Below are positions 9,434 through 18,015 of a stretch of DNA of 64,000 nucleotides, one piece after another. This DNA comes from an uncultured Clostridia bacterium. Lineage in GTDB: Bacteria > Bacillota > Clostridia > Christensenellales > Borkfalkiaceae. The translations under genes were made by a program, and so were the position numbers. Positions within the stretch are counted from its first letter, which is position 1. Each line of letters starts with the position of its first letter. A model generated the notes under the pieces. It was given only the letters and a program-made list of their open reading frames with translations, ran no database searches and was not told where the DNA came from. The stretch spans positions 1-64,000 of the forward strand of contig CAKQRE010000026.1 in assembly GCA_934271265.1 (NCBI GenBank), written 5' to 3'.

Positions 9434-9520
9434 AGATACAGAAGCGAGCGTGGGCGCGGGAAACACGCCTTGCGGATCGGCGCGAAATAAAAAGGGAGTT
9501 TTTCTCCCGAAGGGGAATTT

Positions 9521-9967
9521 ATGAAACGGAACAAGCAGAAACGTCAGGGAACAAACGAAAACCTTGCGGAAACCGAACGGAACGACAAAACCGTGACGTC
9601 CGCTCCGGCAGATCGTCCGCAACCCGAAAAAGAGCGCGTGCCCGTTGAGACGAAGGTCGTGGCGGAAACGGCGGTCGATTCTTCTCCCATCCGCGACCGC
9701 GTTGCCGACGATACGGCGAAGCCCGTTGTATCCGCCTCATACGGCAGAACGAAGATCGAAGTGTTCCGCCGCGGTACGGTGACGGAACTTGTGATCGACG
9801 GAAAAGTTTATGCCGAGCATAAAGGCGCGGGCGAGGATAATTACGGGATCTCCGCACGCTATCGCGGGGTCGATATTACGTCCGAATACCGCAATCAGTT
9901 TCTTTATTTTACGCAGAGCATCTCCGTGAACGGAAAAATAGTCGCGGAAACGCAGAACATTCTTTAA
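9521..9967 (+). CDS. hypothetical protein, disordered N-terminus plus small beta-rich domain
   Basis: 148 residues, not recognised. Residues 1-70 are low-complexity and highly charged, without a signal peptide; residues 75-148 look like a compact beta-sheet domain (alternating hydrophobic positions, several Gly and Tyr turns). A single gene with its own promoter and a strong terminator. AAGGGGA lies before the ATG. No function proposed. Confidence 0.75.
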   Translation: MKRNKQKRQGTNENLAETERNDKTVTSAPADRPQPEKERVPVETKVVAETAVDSSPIRDRVADDTAKPVVSASYGRTKIEVFRRGTVTELVIDGKVYAEHKGAGEDNYGISARYRGVDITSEYRNQFLYFTQSISVNGKIVAETQNIL

Positions 9968-9974
9968 ATCGAAC

Positions 9975-10005
9975 AGGCAACCGTTTTTTAAGGTTGCCTT
10001 TTTTT
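9975..10005 (+). terminator. Rho-independent terminator
   Basis: AGGCAACC/GGTTGCCT stem with a T-rich loop, followed by seven T; eight bases after the stop of the 9521 gene. Confidence 0.92.
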
Positions 10006-10048
10006 GCTTCCCGGGGGATGTCCGGGTTTTCATACGGGAGAAACGGTT

Positions 10049-10522
10049 ATGAACAGCAGACAGATCGCGAGGATCGCGCGCAAACTTTCCGGAATGGCAA
10101 CGGACGATAAACTGACGAAGTACGAGGGACGGGTCTGCCTGCAGGCGAGCCTTCTTTTAAACGAATACAACGAGATCGTTCGTCAGCGGGAGGCGAAGGA
10201 AGCCGTTCCCAACCGTAACCGCCGCTGGACGGAAGAGGAAGAGGAGCTTTTGAAAGAGGAGTTTTCCTCGGGGAAACAGGTGGAAGAACTTGCCGATCTT
10301 CACGGCAGAACGGCAAGCGGCATCGTGACGAAGCTCGTTCAGTCCGGGCTGATGAAGGATGACGGCGAAAACAGCGGCAAACGCTGGGCGAAGGAAGAGG
10401 ACGATCTGCTTACCGGTGAATTTGACGACGGTTTGTCTCTCGAGGAGATCGCGTTGAAGCATAAACGTTCCGTCGGCGGGATCATTGCCCGTCTGACCGC
10501 CCTCGATCTTCTTGGGGAATAA
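10049..10522 (+). CDS. double Myb/SANT-like helix-turn-helix protein
   Basis: 157 residues. Two similar about 45-residue units, at about 58-102 and 111-155, each starting with (R/K)RW and an acidic run, then a helix, then a second helix of the form LHGRTASGIVTKL or HKRSVGGIIARL. This is the tandem Myb/SANT-like layout found in some Bacillota DNA-binding proteins. The N-terminal 55 residues are helical. The start at 10049 is chosen for GGGAG eight bases upstream; the frame opens earlier but without a ribosome site and inside the preceding terminator. Probably DNA-binding; target unknown. Confidence 0.8.
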   Translation: MNSRQIARIARKLSGMATDDKLTKYEGRVCLQASLLLNEYNEIVRQREAKEAVPNRNRRWTEEEEELLKEEFSSGKQVEELADLHGRTASGIVTKLVQSGLMKDDGENSGKRWAKEEDDLLTGEFDDGLSLEEIALKHKRSVGGIIARLTALDLLGE

Positions 10523-10582
10523 AGGGGTAAGAGCGGACGAAAACGGAACGCGGTAGAAAGAGAGAAAAACGATTTTACGTAA

Positions 10583-10645
10583 ATGCCTTGAGGACCTTCT
10601 CTGTCCGAACGAGAGGAAGAGAAGATCCCCAAGGCATACTTTTTT
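10583..10645 (+). terminator. terminator built on a REP-like element
   Basis: ATGCCTTG at 10583 pairs with CAAGGCAT at 10630-10637, with further pairing inside (CTTCTCT/AGAGAAG), followed by six T. Ends match the 55-56-bp intergenic element seen at 45201 and 58952. Confidence 0.8.
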
Positions 10646-10690
10646 AGCTGTTCTGATAAACGAGGCATGTTTTTGGGGGCTTTTCTTTGT

Positions 10691-10702
10691 ACGCCGGGCA
10701 AA
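10691..10702. repeat. fragment of REP-like element, type A
   Basis: ACGCCGGGCAAA matches the left end of the ATGCCGGGCAAG family (15252, 24226, 45067) with two changes. The right arm is absent. Confidence 0.4.
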
Positions 10703-10706
10703 TTAA

Positions 10707-11039
10707 ACAGAGAGAGGCGCGGATCTTGCGCTCAGGCTGCAGACGGATCCGGAAATCGGAAGTAAATTTCTCAACGTGAGAACGATCGGCGTGCCGCGCG
10801 TAAAATTCGCTTATCGGGCGGATAACGGAACGACGTTAAATTTCGGTAAAAAAGACGCGTTCGGAAATGCGATCGGCAAAAATGAGTTGACATCCGTTGC
10901 TCGCAAGGCTATAATAGACGTAGCCGAAGCGCTTGCGCTTTCGTAGCTTGCCGGCAGAAACGACGGGAAGACCGCCGCCGAAAAACTTAGTAAAGGCGGG
11001 GCGAAAGGCTTTTCTGCTTTTATGAGTGATTATATCTGA
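10707..11039 (+). pseudogene. degraded coding remnant upstream of uxaB
   Basis: One frame reads as protein-like sequence for 111 codons, with family-like text such as ADLALRLQTDPEIGSKF and VRTIGVPRVKFAYRADNGTT, broken by a TAG at 10944-10946, then continuing as LAGRNDGKTAAEKLSK to a TGA at 11037-11039. There is no start codon with a ribosome site, and a stop lies just upstream at 10704. Codon choice (GCG, CTT, AAA, GAC, GGC) looks like real genes here. It is probably the C-terminal part of a lost gene; I do not recognise the family. Its 3' half holds the promoter used by the next operon. Confidence 0.6.
10887..10915 (+). promoter_or_regulatory. consensus sigma-A promoter of the uxaBAC operon
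   Basis: TTGACA, exactly 17 bases, TATAAT: a perfect match to consensus. It lies within the remnant frame and about 150 bases before uxaB. A near-palindrome of GAAGCGC/GCGCTTTC follows at about 10926-10942, near +1 and possibly an operator, but its bases are also explained by the remnant's codons. Confidence 0.85.
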
Positions 11040-11066
11040 CGACGTAAAAAACTTGGAGGTGCAAAA

Positions 11067-12449
11067 ATGATTAAAGTGATGCAGTACGGCGAGGGGAATT
11101 TTTTAAGAACTTTCGTGGATGTGTATTTCGATACGCTGAATAAAGAGGGCGCTGGCGAATATTCGGTGGATATAGTAAAACCGATCCCTTTCGGTTCGCT
11201 TGAAAAGTTTGAAAAACAGAACAATAAATATCATATCGTTCTGCGCGGCGTTAAGGACGGAAAAGAGGTCGAGGACGTATACAAAATCGACGTTTTAAAC
11301 TCCGTTATTTCGCCTTTCGCGGATTATGAGAAATACATTTCGCTCGCGAAAGATAAAAATTTGAAAATAATCGTTTCAAACACGACCGAGGCGGGTATAT
11401 GCTTTAACGCCGAAGATAAAATCGATGACTTTGAGCATATAACTTACCCCGCAAAACTTACGAAGTTTTTGTTCGAAAGGTTTAGCGCGGGGGTTGGCGG
11501 GGTTTATCTTATGCCCGTGGAGCTGATCGACAACAACGCCGACGAGCTTAAAAAGTGCGTGGATAAATATATCAACCTTTGGCAACTTCCCGAAGAATTC
11601 AAAAAGTGGAACGACGGCGAAAATTATTATTGCAAAACGCTCGTTGACCGCATAGTTTCGGGATATCCTAAGGACGAAGCGACCAAAGAGCATTTGTTCA
11701 AGCTTATCGGCGAAAAGGACGAACTCGTTTCCGTCGGCGAGCCGTTCGGGCTTTGGGCGGTCGAGAATAAAGGCGAAATAAGCAAGTATATCAAGAGCGG
11801 GAAGCATAATATCGAAGTCGTTTTAACCGACGATATCAAATATTATAAAAAGAGGAAAGTGCGCGTTTTAAACGGCAGTCATACCAATTTAGTGCCCGTC
11901 GGTCTTTGGCTCGGAAAGGTCACCGTTTACGACTGCATGACGGATAAGTCCCTGTATAAGTTCGTAAACGACACCTTAACGAGTGAAATAATACCGTTCG
12001 TTTCCGACGACGTCGCGGCTACTACGACTTTTGCTGATAGCGTGAAAGAACGGTTTCTGAACCCTTATTTAAACCATCAGTTAACGAGCATCGCTTTAAA
12101 TTCGATTTCAAAATGGAAAGCGAGAGATCTGCCGTCGTTTAAAGATTATTACGAGAAGTACGGCAAGATCCCCGAGCATTTGACCAAGGGTTTCGCGTGT
12201 TTAATGGCGCTTTATAAGATCACGGCGAAAGGCGACGACGGGAAATACTATGCAAAACTTCCGAGCCGCACGATTGAAATGAAGGATGACGAAAAGTACC
12301 TCGCATATTTCGCAAACGGCGGTTGCGTGATCGAATTTATGAAGGACGAGACCGTCTGGGGCGAAGATTTAACAAAATACGAAGGCTTTGCCGCGGCGGT
12401 TAAAACGATAGTGAAAAAACTCAGAAGCGGCGATACGGATATATTATGA
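11067..12449 (+). CDS. uxaB: tagaturonate reductase (altronate oxidoreductase)
   Basis: 460 residues, mannitol dehydrogenase superfamily. Reduces D-tagaturonate to D-altronate with NADH, the second step of galacturonate breakdown; cytosolic. The N-terminus QYGEGNFLRTFVDVY is the Rossmann opening typical of UxaB, NTTEAGI near residue 106 is the nucleotide-side motif, and KVRVLNGSHTNLVPVG near 266 holds the catalytic Lys-Asn-His set. CTTGGAGGTG precedes the ATG. First gene of an operon in which both junctions are ATGA overlaps. Many ATA isoleucine codons, unlike the surrounding genes. Fructuronate reductase (UxuB) is less likely given the uxaA partner. Confidence 0.93.
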   Translation: MIKVMQYGEGNFLRTFVDVYFDTLNKEGAGEYSVDIVKPIPFGSLEKFEKQNNKYHIVLRGVKDGKEVEDVYKIDVLNSVISPFADYEKYISLAKDKNLKIIVSNTTEAGICFNAEDKIDDFEHITYPAKLTKFLFERFSAGVGGVYLMPVELIDNNADELKKCVDKYINLWQLPEEFKKWNDGENYYCKTLVDRIVSGYPKDEATKEHLFKLIGEKDELVSVGEPFGLWAVENKGEISKYIKSGKHNIEVVLTDDIKYYKKRKVRVLNGSHTNLVPVGLWLGKVTVYDCMTDKSLYKFVNDTLTSEIIPFVSDDVAATTTFADSVKERFLNPYLNHQLTSIALNSISKWKARDLPSFKDYYEKYGKIPEHLTKGFACLMALYKITAKGDDGKYYAKLPSRTIEMKDDEKYLAYFANGGCVIEFMKDETVWGEDLTKYEGFAAAVKTIVKKLRSGDTDIL

Positions 12450-13852
12450 GAGATACCGTTATAATCAACGAAAAAGACAACGTGGGCGTAAGGCTTATCG
12501 CAACGGATAAAATTCCCGCGGGGCATAAGTTCGCGTTGCGGGATATCGCTGCCGGTGAATACGTTATAAAATACGGCGAGATCATCGGAAGAGCGACCGA
12601 AAACATAAAGAAGGGCGAATGGGTGCATACGCATAACGTGAAGTCTCACTTAGACGAAGGCGTGGAGTATGAGTATAAGCCGAATTATCCCGAAACAATA
12701 ATAAAAACAGGCGCGACATTCAAAGGTTTCAAACGCAAAAACGGCAGGGCGGGAATAAGAAACGAGATCTATATTATCCCTACGGTGGGTTGCGTAAACG
12801 ACGTGTGCCGTCGGCTTGAAAAATCAGCGCAACCATTCGTTAAAGGTACGATAGACGGGCTTTTCACGCTTACTCATCAGTTCGGCTGTTCCCAGCTCGG
12901 CGAGGATAACGAAAATATTAAGAAACTTTTGTGCGGCGTTGCTTTGAACCCGAACGCGAGTTTCGTGTTGTTCGTTGGGCTTGGCTGCGAGAACAACGGG
13001 CTTGACGGAATAAAGGAATACTTAAAGCCGTATAACCGGGACAATATCGCGTATTTCAATTGTCAGGACGTTGACGACGAGATCGGATACGGGCTTGAAA
13101 TACTCAAAGATTTCTGCGACAAGGCGAGCAAACTTCAACGCGAGGACGTACCCGTAAGCGAACTTTGCATAGGGCTTAAATGCGGCGGAAGCGACGGGTT
13201 TTCGGGGCTTACGGCTAATCCGCTCGTGGGGAAAATTACGGACAGAATCATAGAAGAAGGCGGCTCGGCGATCCTCACGGAAGTCCCCGAAATGTTCGGC
13301 GCGGAACAACTTTTGATGAATAAATGCGAAAGCCGCGAGGTATACGAGAAATACCGCGAAATGATAGTGAACTTCAAAAAATTCTATACGGATAACGGTT
13401 TTCCCGTGTACGAAAACCCCAGCCCGGGCAACAAAAAAGGCGGCATAACGACGTTGGAAGAAAAATCGCTCGGTTGCGTGGAAAAAGCGGGAAGTACGAA
13501 AATCGCGGACGTTTTGTCTTACGGCGAACAGGTCAAAAAACAAGGCGTTTCCACGTTGAACGCACCCGGAAACGACCTGATAGCGGCAACGGCTCTTGCG
13601 GCAAGCGGTTGTCAGATCGTGCTTTTTACCACGGGCAGAGGAACGCCGTTCTCGACTTTCGTGCCGACGTTCAAAATTTCGACGAATGATTTTCTTGCGG
13701 AGAAAAAACAAAACTGGATCGATTTCAATGCGTATGAAATGGACGAGAAAGCCATGTATAAGTCGATTATCGCCGCAATTAACGGCGAAACGAAGTGTAA
13801 AAGCGAAGATATAAGAGAAATTGCGTTTTATAAAAAAGGAGTTACGTTATGA
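12446..13852 (+). CDS. uxaA: altronate dehydratase
   Basis: 468 residues, full length (UxaA/GarD family, single chain). Dehydrates D-altronate to 2-keto-3-deoxygluconate, the third step of the galacturonate path. An N-terminal SAF domain covers about 1-75 (DKIPAGHKFALRDIAAGE), followed by a linker and the catalytic domain with RNEIYIIPTVGCVN near 110, the THQFGCSQ stretch near 145 and GLKCGGSDGFSGLTANP near 243. It starts inside the end of uxaB and ends inside the start of uxaC. D-galactarate dehydratase is a paralogous possibility, but the operon context settles it. Confidence 0.94.
   Translation: MRDTVIINEKDNVGVRLIATDKIPAGHKFALRDIAAGEYVIKYGEIIGRATENIKKGEWVHTHNVKSHLDEGVEYEYKPNYPETIIKTGATFKGFKRKNGRAGIRNEIYIIPTVGCVNDVCRRLEKSAQPFVKGTIDGLFTLTHQFGCSQLGEDNENIKKLLCGVALNPNASFVLFVGLGCENNGLDGIKEYLKPYNRDNIAYFNCQDVDDEIGYGLEILKDFCDKASKLQREDVPVSELCIGLKCGGSDGFSGLTANPLVGKITDRIIEEGGSAILTEVPEMFGAEQLLMNKCESREVYEKYREMIVNFKKFYTDNGFPVYENPSPGNKKGGITTLEEKSLGCVEKAGSTKIADVLSYGEQVKKQGVSTLNAPGNDLIAATALAASGCQIVLFTTGRGTPFSTFVPTFKISTNDFLAEKKQNWIDFNAYEMDEKAMYKSIIAAINGETKCKSEDIREIAFYKKGVTL
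13756..13769 (+). repeat. 14-mer motif copy (GTATAAGTCGATTA)
   Basis: Inside uxaA. Confidence 0.6.
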
Positions 13853-15240
13853 GTTATTTAAAGAATGATTTTCTTCTTGAAAACGAAACGGCGGTAAAAC
13901 TTTACGAAACTTACGCAAAAGATATGCCTATTTTCGATTATCATTGCCACCTTTCGGAAAAGCAGATTCTGGAGAACAAGCGGTTTAACGATATCGCCGA
14001 AGTCTGGCTCGGCGGCGATCACTACAAATGGCGACTGATGCGCAATTACGGCGTGCCGGAAGAACTGATAACGGGCGGCGCGAGCAATCACGATAAATTC
14101 GTTGCATATTGCAAAACGCTCGGCACGGCTTTCGGAAATCCGCTTTATCATTGGTCGCAGGTCGAACTGAAAGAATTTTTCGGCTGCGAACTCGAGATCA
14201 ACGAGAAGAACGCCGAAAAAATCTGGACGGAATGTAACGAATATATCGAAAAAAACGACATAACGCCGGTCAGCCTGATCGAAAAATCGAACGTAAAATA
14301 TCTTTTTACTACGAACGAGGTGTTCGACGACCTTTCGACTTTTGAAAAAATCGCGGCGAAAGGGTATTCGTTCAAGGTGATGCCCGCTTTCCGCGCGGAT
14401 AAAATAATGAACATCGCGGCGGAAAAATACAACGAATTCGTGTCGCTTCTGGAGGCGGAAACGCATAAAATCGCCACGCTCGACGAACTTGAAAACGCGC
14501 TCGAAGAAAGACTTGTCGCGTTTAAAAAAGTCGGGTGCAGGGCGAGCGATATCGCGCTCGAAAGCGTGTATCCCGTGGCGGAAAAAGCGGAAGCGGAAAA
14601 GGTATTTGACAAACGCAGAAAAGGCGAAAGCGTGACCGAACCGGAAGAGAAAACCTTTAAGGGCTATCTCACTTATTTCCTTATGAAGTTGTATTCCAAG
14701 CACAACATCGCGACCGAACTTCACGTGGGCGCGATGCGGAACAACAACACGGAAATGCTGAATAAACTCGGGCTCGATACGGGATACGACAGTATTTCCG
14801 AAGAAGACGGGATCAAAAACATGTCGATGCTGTTTGATAAGTTAAACAGCGAAAAGTCCCTGCCGAAGTCGATTATCTTCAATTTAAACCCGAAAATGAA
14901 CAGTGAGATCATGACGCTTATCGGGTGTTTTCATTCAAGCGAAGCGCGCGGAAAAATGCAGTACGGGCCCGCATGGTGGTTTTTGGATAACAAGGTCGGA
15001 ATGAACAAACATCTCGACGACCTGACGGCAACGGGGCATATAGGCGCGTTCGTCGGAATGTTGACGGACAGCCGTTCGTTCCTGTCGTATCCGCGGCATC
15101 ATTATTTCCGCAGAATTCTGTGCAATTACTTCGGTAAACTGATGGCTAGCGGCGAAATGACGACCGACGAAACGCTCGTCGGCGAAGTGATAAAGGATAT
15201 TTGTTATCGCAATGCAACGGCGTATTTCGATATAAAATAG
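13849..15240 (+). CDS. uxaC: glucuronate/galacturonate isomerase
   Basis: 463 residues, the typical length of the amidohydrolase-like uronate isomerase. Converts D-galacturonate to D-tagaturonate and D-glucuronate to D-fructuronate, the entry step of hexuronate use. IFDYHCHLSEKQI near residue 25 carries the two metal-binding histidines; FHSSEARGKMQYGPAWWF near 365 and SRSFLSYPRHHYFRR near 408 are conserved in the family. ATGA overlap with uxaA. The operon lacks kduK/eda genes for the next steps, so they must lie elsewhere, and no GntR/LacI regulator is linked. Codon use as in uxaB. Confidence 0.95.
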   Translation: MSYLKNDFLLENETAVKLYETYAKDMPIFDYHCHLSEKQILENKRFNDIAEVWLGGDHYKWRLMRNYGVPEELITGGASNHDKFVAYCKTLGTAFGNPLYHWSQVELKEFFGCELEINEKNAEKIWTECNEYIEKNDITPVSLIEKSNVKYLFTTNEVFDDLSTFEKIAAKGYSFKVMPAFRADKIMNIAAEKYNEFVSLLEAETHKIATLDELENALEERLVAFKKVGCRASDIALESVYPVAEKAEAEKVFDKRRKGESVTEPEEKTFKGYLTYFLMKLYSKHNIATELHVGAMRNNNTEMLNKLGLDTGYDSISEEDGIKNMSMLFDKLNSEKSLPKSIIFNLNPKMNSEIMTLIGCFHSSEARGKMQYGPAWWFLDNKVGMNKHLDDLTATGHIGAFVGMLTDSRSFLSYPRHHYFRRILCNYFGKLMASGEMTTDETLVGEVIKDICYRNATAYFDIK

Positions 15241-15251
15241 TCGGTAACGGG

Positions 15252-15285
15252 ATGCCGGGCAAGGCGTAATATTCTTGTCCGGCAT
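15252..15285. repeat. REP-like inverted repeat, type A
   Basis: ATGCCGGGCAAG, 10 bases, CTTGTCCGGCAT: 12-base arms with one mismatch, 11 bases after uxaC. Same family as 24226-24261. Confidence 0.8.
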
Positions 15286-15343
15286 GCCGGGTGACGTAAG
15301 AAAACGATTCTGCAAACGAGACAAGGCGGAACCGTTCCGACCG

Positions 15344-15392
15344 AAAAAAAGATCCCTTCTTCCGGGAATTCGGGAAGAGGGGATCTTTTTTT
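15344..15392. terminator. bidirectional terminator between uxaC and the converging lipoprotein gene
   Basis: A 13-bp stem (GATCCCTTCTTCC with GGAAGAGGGGATC, one G-T) flanked by seven A on the left and seven T on the right, so it can stop transcripts from both sides. Confidence 0.93.
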
Positions 15393-15418
15393 CGATGCTT
15401 TAAAGTCGATTCGGCTTT

Positions 15419-17296
15419 TTATGTTCGTACGGGGAAAAGGATAGCGTCTGTTTGGGAAATATCTTCCGGGAAAGGGGTGCCGTACGACGAATCGGGCGGG
15501 ATGAATTCCCCTTTCGGGTCTTCGGATTCGACGTAATACGGATCGACGGCGGTACAGAATTTTGCGGTAAGCCGATCGGCGTCGTCATCTTTTGCCCAGG
15601 AGAACAGGAATCCGTCGGACACGCCGACGTAATATTTTTTCGCAAACAGGATCCGCGTAAGATCCTTTTCGGAGGTTTCGTCGTTTCCGAATTTCGTGGT
15701 GTGCCCGGAAAGATAACGTTCGGGTACGAGCCGGCTTTTCCAATGATCGGAATCGAGAACCACGCGGAAGAGATATGCTCCTTGCAGATAAGTGTAGCTG
15801 TAACGATTTTCCGAGCGGGAAGCGGCAACGGCGAAGATCCCGTTCGCTCTGTCCACACAGAAGGCGTGCAGGTCGCTTAATGCCGGGCAGGAGAGCAGAC
15901 CGGTCATCACGTAAGAAGAAACTTCCGTCGGAATGCCGTTGTCGCTGTAATACAGGGAAACTTTCAGGACTCTTGTATTTGCCGCGGCGTCCGTTCCTCC
16001 GTAGCCGAGACCGATGACGTAATCTTTATCGTAGGAATACAGATAAGAGGAATACCCGGGGACTTTGAGTTGTCCTTCCTCGTACATATCGTCGGGGTCG
16101 GTCACGTTGATGCGGAAAAGAGGATCGGTGTTCCGGTAGGTGACGAGATAACAGTAAACCTTGCCGTCGGAAACTTCGTATGTGGTCGATTTCAGCGACT
16201 CGCCGCGGGCGAGGTTTTCCGCCCTTCCGGCGATCGCCATATCGCTTGCGCGGAAAGCCACGACGGTAGAACCGACGCCGTTCGTTTTTTCCGCGGCAAC
16301 GTATAAATAACCGTTTGCGGTTTTCAGCGCGAGCCTGTCTTTGATCTTGAAGTTTCTCATCAGGGCGTAAGCGCTTGAGGAGAAATCGTTTGCGTCGAGC
16401 TTAACGATCGTGGTGAAATAAGATCTTGTGTTTCGGCGGCGTCCGTAACATCCGTCCGATGATTCCTTTATCGTTTCCGTATAATTCTGCGTTAAGCCGT
16501 AAATGCCGTCGTCGCTCATATACACGTCGTTGAGGTACATGTCGGAATAATTGACGGAGAAGGCGACCGGCGTTTCCGACGAAAGATCGATCGAACCGAG
16601 GAAGGAGTGGTTAAGGGGGGAATAGGCGTTCAGAACGTCTTTGAAGGCGACGGATCTGTTTTGCATCGTCGTTTTCTTGCCGTTTTCGACGTATACGTTA
16701 TCGCTCGCCGTACTGACGATATCCGCGTCCTTGTCGGCGGAAGTAAAGATGTCGTAATAGCTCGGATCTCCGTTTCTTTGCAGGAAGAAATAGATCTTTC
16801 CGTTTTTTTCGACGAGCCGCGAGGAAATGAGGTCTGCCGGATAGATCGCGCTGTACAGCAGGTATTCGGACAGATCCGAAATGCCGTCCGTACGTATGAC
16901 GGAGGAAATATCGTAGATCTCCACACAGGTGCTTTGCCGTCCGTTTCCGACGGGCTGGCGTTTTTCCGTTGCATAAAAAACGACCAGTTTATCGTTATAT
17001 ACAAGGACTTCTTTCGCCGGATTCCTCTTTGCCTTCGTTTTGGCAAGAAGAGTGAAGGTCCCGTTTTCGTCGTCAAATTTCGTGATCGTAACGCCGTCGG
17101 ACTGCGCCTTGTAGATCACGCCGTCGATCATCTTTACGAGGTCGCCTTCGTCGATGCCCGCTTCCTGAACGTTGGTCGGGCTGTCGCTTCCGCCTTCGTC
17201 GCCGTTGTCGCTGCAGGATGCGGCGAAAACGAGAAAGCTTACCGCAAACAGCACCGAAAGGATAACAAGCAGCAGGTTACCGTGTTTTTTCTTCAT
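15419..17296 (-). CDS. lipoprotein with C-terminal beta-propeller domain
   Basis: 625 residues. The signal peptide at 1-27 ends in a lipobox, FAASC, so it is predicted to be lipid-anchored on the cell surface. After a linker rich in Asp/Gly/Ser, the sequence QEAGIDEGDLVKMIDG near 43-58 is the entry motif of the bacterial beta-propeller domain family distantly related to WD-40; the remaining about 550 residues show repeated four-strand patterns with short turns. Role in the family is unknown; surface binding is plausible. AGGGAGGAAA precedes the ATG. Last gene of a three-gene minus-strand group with the Lgt-like protein and a small lipoprotein. Confidence 0.85.
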   Translation of the reverse strand: MKKKHGNLLLVILSVLFAVSFLVFAASCSDNGDEGGSDSPTNVQEAGIDEGDLVKMIDGVIYKAQSDGVTITKFDDENGTFTLLAKTKAKRNPAKEVLVYNDKLVVFYATEKRQPVGNGRQSTCVEIYDISSVIRTDGISDLSEYLLYSAIYPADLISSRLVEKNGKIYFFLQRNGDPSYYDIFTSADKDADIVSTASDNVYVENGKKTTMQNRSVAFKDVLNAYSPLNHSFLGSIDLSSETPVAFSVNYSDMYLNDVYMSDDGIYGLTQNYTETIKESSDGCYGRRRNTRSYFTTIVKLDANDFSSSAYALMRNFKIKDRLALKTANGYLYVAAEKTNGVGSTVVAFRASDMAIAGRAENLARGESLKSTTYEVSDGKVYCYLVTYRNTDPLFRINVTDPDDMYEEGQLKVPGYSSYLYSYDKDYVIGLGYGGTDAAANTRVLKVSLYYSDNGIPTEVSSYVMTGLLSCPALSDLHAFCVDRANGIFAVAASRSENRYSYTYLQGAYLFRVVLDSDHWKSRLVPERYLSGHTTKFGNDETSEKDLTRILFAKKYYVGVSDGFLFSWAKDDDADRLTAKFCTAVDPYYVESEDPKGEFIPPDSSYGTPFPEDISQTDAILFPVRT

Positions 17297-17370
17297 ATAG
17301 GATTTCCTCCCTTTTTTTCTGATTCATGATTGCCGCGCTTTCTTTTTCGCGCGGCGTAACGCCTGTAACT

Positions 17371-18015
17371 TTAAAATGCAGGTTTTTTTGTTCTTTTTAT
17401 AAAGCAGAATGTTCCGATCGAAAGGGCGGTCAGAACAAGGCAGTAGACCTGAAACGCCGACAGGATATGAAATTTTTCATAACCGTACGATGGCTTGAAA
17501 AATTCGATGAGAAAGCGGTATAAAAAATAGATCGCGATAAAAGCGGAAAACCTGAGCTTCTTTTTAAGCAGAAGGGGGAACGATGCCGCGCACAGGGCGA
17601 TCTCCGTAAGGCAGAGAAGACCTCCGCAACAACCGCGCAACACGCAGGCAAAGCGGGAAAGCGCGAGGACGAGCGGGCATACGCAAAAAGAAAGGCTTAA
17701 ATCTTTCGGATCGGAAAACCGCGGAAGAAGGATCGCCTCGGTTAAAACAAACAAGGGGAGAGCATAAGCGACGCAGAAATTGACCGAGATATCGACCCCG
17801 CGGGCGGAAAGATAGTAAGTTTTCAGCCTGCACAGACCGATCGTGAGAAAAAAAGAAACGATCGCCGAGAAAATTGCGGTGAGAAGCGAGGGGTAAAACC
17901 GGACGAAACGTTTCCGGACAAGAAAGAAGAATAAGATCGCGACGGTTACCGTGATCGCGCCGACGCAGAGGTGCGCCGTGCCCACGGCGGTGAAATAAGA
18001 GAGAATCGCCTTCAT
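17371..18015 (-). CDS. Lgt-like (prolipoprotein diacylglyceryl transferase family) membrane protein
   Basis: 214 residues with about seven hydrophobic helices. Two blocks resemble Lgt: LSRFACVLRGCCGG near 115-128, at the place of the family's R-x-G-x-F-x-x-G-C-x-x-G stretch, and YFLYRFLIEFFKPSYGYEK near 160-178, like the C-terminal R-F-x-x-E-F-x-R segment. It is shorter than true Lgt (about 260-290 residues) and the N-terminal His-Gly-rich motif of the real enzyme is not evident, so it is probably a divergent paralog, active or not. Overlaps the upstream lipoprotein gene (ATGA) and precedes another lipoprotein, which hints at a role in processing them. Confidence 0.6.
   Translation of the reverse strand: MKAILSYFTAVGTAHLCVGAITVTVAILFFFLVRKRFVRFYPSLLTAIFSAIVSFFLTIGLCRLKTYYLSARGVDISVNFCVAYALPLFVLTEAILLPRFSDPKDLSLSFCVCPLVLALSRFACVLRGCCGGLLCLTEIALCAASFPLLLKKKLRFSAFIAIYFLYRFLIEFFKPSYGYEKFHILSAFQVYCLVLTALSIGTFCFIKRTKKPAF

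Noticed and set aside
10926..10942. Operator for a LacI/GntR-type uronate regulator after the uxa promoter
   Set aside because: The near-palindrome is imperfect and its bases are explained by Ala/Leu/Ser codons of the remnant; no regulator gene is linked.
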